DNA of 8,304 bases from Nitrospiraceae bacterium (GTDB taxonomy: Bacteria; Nitrospirota; Nitrospiria; Nitrospirales; UBA8639). The translations under genes were made by a program, and so were the position numbers. Shown here one piece after another: positions 6,175-8,304 of this stretch. A model generated the notes under the pieces. The model saw only the letters and a list, made by a program, of their open reading frames with translations. It was not told where the DNA came from and made no database searches. How positions within the stretch are numbered: the stretch's first letter is position 1; the number at the start of each line of letters is the position of its first letter. Location: assembly GCA_003523945.1 (NCBI GenBank), contig DOFS01000453.1, forward strand, positions 1 to 8,304. The letters run 5' to 3'.

Positions 6175-7929
6175 CTATTGTTTTGCGGCTAACAATGATT
6201 TGAAGGCGGGATCAGTCTCGACTAACCCCTTGAGCGTATCGTTGTTCAACATATAGGCCCAGCTTTGGGGACTAGAACCTGGAGTTTTCTCAAACCACTC
6301 ACGGGCTTGCTGAAGCAGACCCAGCATGGCCTGATTGTCACGGGGTACGTGAAACGCCAGGCTATAGGCCATCGCATAGGCTGCCGTAAATTTGTTGAGT
6401 GGATCTTTTGTGAGTTCAAAGGCTTTTTGAGCCGCCTCATAGCCTTTTTGAATATCCGGGTCGTCATAGTGCCGATTCCAGGCCACTTTCCCGATTCTGG
6501 CCCACGCCAATTCTAAGAGCACCTGTGCGCGGAGTTCTTCTTGGTCGGTAGGCACCTCAAATAATAATTCCTGTGGGGCGGACAGGGCCGCCCTTTGATC
6601 GTTCGTCCAACGGTACGTTGAGGACAGGCGAATCCGGTTGTTGAAATCACCGGGTTCCAATGATGCCAGGGCCTCCATCACGGGAATCATTCGATAAAGG
6701 TAATCGGCGGGCATCGGCTCAGGCTTCCCCCCTATTTCCATTCCCAAGGACATATCAAACCGGTCGGTTTGGGATTGCACTGTCCAATAGAGTTCGTTAA
6801 ACCGTTGGGCCAGGCGCTCGTCACCCAATTGAAGCCCGTTTAAGCGACCTCCATACTCCAGAAACCCTTTGTACAGTTGATCCGAAAAAACTTCGAGGGT
6901 GGGGATATGCGTTGGACCAATCATTAAGACCCGGTTCAGCCTCATCACGGATTCTAGTCTGGTCGGGGCTTTCTGTGCCTGTTGTATCCCTGTTTGGATG
7001 GTCTCCAGGTTTTCTGAAAGGTCAAACCATTCTGTAGTGTGGGGGACATACCCACCTGGGTCAACCACGAATGGAATGGTTGTGCCGCGTGGGCCATCGA
7101 GGATCAAATCCAGCACGGCACGGTCCGTAGGAAATCCAAACCGTTTGAGATCTGAGAGTACGACCCATTTCACATTGATAGATTTCACCACCCGCTGTGC
7201 TTTTTTATAAGGCACGGCCCAATCCTCGGCTCCCGGGGCATTGGAAATGGGTGCTGTCAGGGCGTTCGGGTAGGACACCTTGGTGGTCAGAAAGGCTGTG
7301 GGCGTGGCGAGGACTCCGGTTTCATCTGGCGAGGGAAACGAGGCATGAGGCAAGGTGCCCGATTCCACGGCCTCAATGATAAATGGCGTCGTTGGTTCCT
7401 GAGCCGCAATGGCCTGCATGACAAAAAACGACGGAGCCAATTGTTGATGACTGGTTTCCGCGATAAAAAATCGCTGGAAATCTGAAAAGTCGACCAGTTT
7501 TCCTGGTCCAGGCCAGACATTATCCAATGCCCTGTCTTTTTCTTGAATCACCCGTTGGTGGGCCTCCTGCCGGCGATGGTCACACCACTCATAGATGGGG
7601 TTGGACGAGTCGGGAAAGTTCCCGTCCGAGAACAACTGCTGTTGGGCCATCTGATGTAAGCACACAAAATCCCGCTGGCCGGCTGCAACTCGATCGCCGT
7701 TTCCGACCGCATTGGCAAACTCCCGAATGGTGGTGAGCAACGCTTCGTCATTAACAGGCTTTGTTTCAGCGGCCCACGCCTGGGTGAAGGCTAACAGCCA
7801 GGAACAGCATAGAATGCCCACCCACATGGGTGCTGAAGACCTCATCCGGCGAACAGGGTAACCGAGGACATTAGTTGCCTCAGCTTGAAGGGTATCTGAC
7901 AGAATTGATTGACGACAAACAATATTCAT
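6175..7929 (-). CDS. Exported protein of unknown family with TPR-like C-terminus
   Basis: I do not recognise the family of this 584-residue protein. The start at ATG 7929 has GAGGAGGAG upstream with a 9-nt spacer. The N-terminus is long and basic (RR at 27-28) before a hydrophobic segment (about 35-52) and an AWA-AE cleavage site near residue 53. An internal ATG at residue 29 would give a more usual signal peptide but has no ribosome binding site. The mature part holds cysteines at about 90 and 116 and a mixed central region. The C-terminal region (about 470-565) has helical pairs that look like TPR units ([14 protein letters not shown], then [30 protein letters not shown], then [19 protein letters not shown]). 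The last segment, [16 protein letters not shown], is also typical of the end of TPR proteins. It follows the cupredoxin gene by 84 bp, so it may be a periplasmic partner or assembly factor of a copper protein. That role is only inferred. Confidence 0.85.
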   Translation of the reverse strand: MNIVCRQSILSDTLQAEATNVLGYPVRRMRSSAPMWVGILCCSWLLAFTQAWAAETKPVNDEALLTTIREFANAVGNGDRVAAGQRDFVCLHQMAQQQLFSDGNFPDSSNPIYEWCDHRRQEAHQRVIQEKDRALDNVWPGPGKLVDFSDFQRFFIAETSHQQLAPSFFVMQAIAAQEPTTPFIIEAVESGTLPHASFPSPDETGVLATPTAFLTTKVSYPNALTAPISNAPGAEDWAVPYKKAQRVVKSINVKWVVLSDLKRFGFPTDRAVLDLILDGPRGTTIPFVVDPGGYVPHTTEWFDLSENLETIQTGIQQAQKAPTRLESVMRLNRVLMIGPTHIPTLEVFSDQLYKGFLEYGGRLNGLQLGDERLAQRFNELYWTVQSQTDRFDMSLGMEIGGKPEPMPADYLYRMIPVMEALASLEPGDFNNRIRLSSTYRWTNDQRAALSAPQELLFEVPTDQEELRAQVLLELAWARIGKVAWNRHYDDPDIQKGYEAAQKAFELTKDPLNKFTAAYAMAYSLAFHVPRDNQAMLGLLQQAREWFEKTPGSSPQSWAYMLNNDTLKGLVETDPAFKSLLAAKQ

Positions 7930-7938
7930 GGAACCAAA

Positions 7939-7947
7939 CTCCTCCTC
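7939..7947 (-). promoter_or_regulatory. Ribosome binding site deciding the 7929 start
   Basis: The minus strand has GAGGAGGAG ending 9 nt before the ATG at 7929. The internal ATG at 7845 has nothing similar, so the longer N-terminus is preferred. Confidence 0.7.
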
Positions 7948-8013
7948 AAAAACATGCTTGGTTAATGATTGTGTGTAGTAGTAGAGAGGGGAATGTCCCT
8001 CAAACCAAGATAG

Positions 8014-8304
8014 CTAATCTACCATACCTTCATTCTTATGTACCACGATGGTACCCCGCATCACATGGCCCGGTAAATCGCAAAAATACGGGAACGTGCC
8101 GGGATGAGAGGGGATAAAGACAATTTCAGTTTGGCCTCTGGTGGGAATCAGGATCCGGCTGAGACCTTCTTTCGAAAATTGAGGGGCACCACTACCGCTG
8201 ACATTAAGGTGAATATTTGTTAGCAGGCCAACTGGCAGAAAGGCATGCAGTTCAGTATCCAAATTTTTGAGGATCAGCCGGGTTTTTTGCCCCGTCGTGA
8301 GTGA
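8014..8304 (-). CDS. Cupredoxin (type-1 copper) protein, C-terminal part
   Basis: The frame is open from the right window edge to the TAG at 8014-8016, giving 96 residues; the N-terminus, including any signal peptide, lies outside. The visible part is a typical cupredoxin end: a strand LTTGQKTRLILKNLDT, then the first histidine ligand in ELHAF, then a strand IVFIPSHPGTFPYF, and the ligand loop CDLPGHVMRG followed by TIVVH. The predicted copper ligands are that histidine, the loop cysteine, the loop histidine and the methionine. The loop spacing C-x4-H-x-M differs from azurin (C-x4-H-x3-M) and amicyanin (C-x2-H-x2-M). Such proteins are usually periplasmic electron carriers or domains of larger copper proteins. 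The next gene downstream, 84 bp away, encodes an exported protein of unknown function and is probably in the same transcript. A TTG at 8262 is not the start, because the fold clearly extends upstream of it. Confidence 0.88.
   Translation of the reverse strand, partial: SLTTGQKTRLILKNLDTELHAFLPVGLLTNIHLNVSGSGAPQFSKEGLSRILIPTRGQTEIVFIPSHPGTFPYFCDLPGHVMRGTIVVHKNEGMVD

Noticed and set aside
7957..8009. CTTGGTT / AACCAAG inverted repeat enclosing GAGGG-N6-CCCTC between the cupredoxin and the 584-residue protein genes
   Set aside because: The arms are short, separated by about 39 bases, and have no T-tract; chance is an adequate explanation, although a weak attenuator cannot be excluded.

Overview
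All recognisable genes lie on the minus strand, so transcription runs from high to low coordinates. The base composition is moderate. The content (periplasmic cytochrome c, cupredoxin, a persulfide dioxygenase-rhodanese fusion and several exported proteins of unknown role) suggests a Gram-negative chemolithotroph or respiratory bacterium. A Nitrospirota-type nitrite oxidiser would fit, but this is an impression from gene content and not a demonstrated assignment. I saw no rRNA, tRNA, CRISPR array, transposase or phage gene. No gene-free stretch exceeds 300 bases; the longest, 4327-4595, carries regulatory signals.

Right part (6175-8304): the C-terminal end of a type-1 copper cupredoxin (cut by the window edge) is followed by a 584-residue exported protein with a TPR-like C-terminus and no recognised family. 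A pair of hairpins with a T-rich tract (6042-6101) closes this unit.

Centre (2322-5993): a sigma-54-dependent activator has an N-terminal PAS domain with four cysteines, a full AAA+ domain carrying GAFTGA, and a Fis-type HTH. Its stop codon sits in a near-perfect dyad. Downstream of it, a well-matched -24/-12 promoter (4443-4458) points into a gene for a persulfide dioxygenase fused to a degenerate and an intact rhodanese domain (CstB-like). That gene is followed after 19 bp by a rhodanese with a YgaP-type (DUF2892) membrane tail. The simple reading is a locally regulated sulfide/persulfide detoxification or oxidation operon: the activator senses reactive sulfur or redox state through its cysteines and switches on the -24/-12 promoter.

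Left part (1-2246): the same direction of transcription continues through an exported protein of unknown family and a DUF1264 (OBAP-like) putative lipoprotein. A strong intrinsic terminator follows (1052-1089). Beyond it lie a small exported class I cytochrome c (GTG start) and the first 173 residues of an exported beta-propeller protein that runs off the left edge. The two proteins after the rhodanese gene may be envelope accessories of the sulfur operon. The cytochrome/propeller pair looks like a separate transcription unit.
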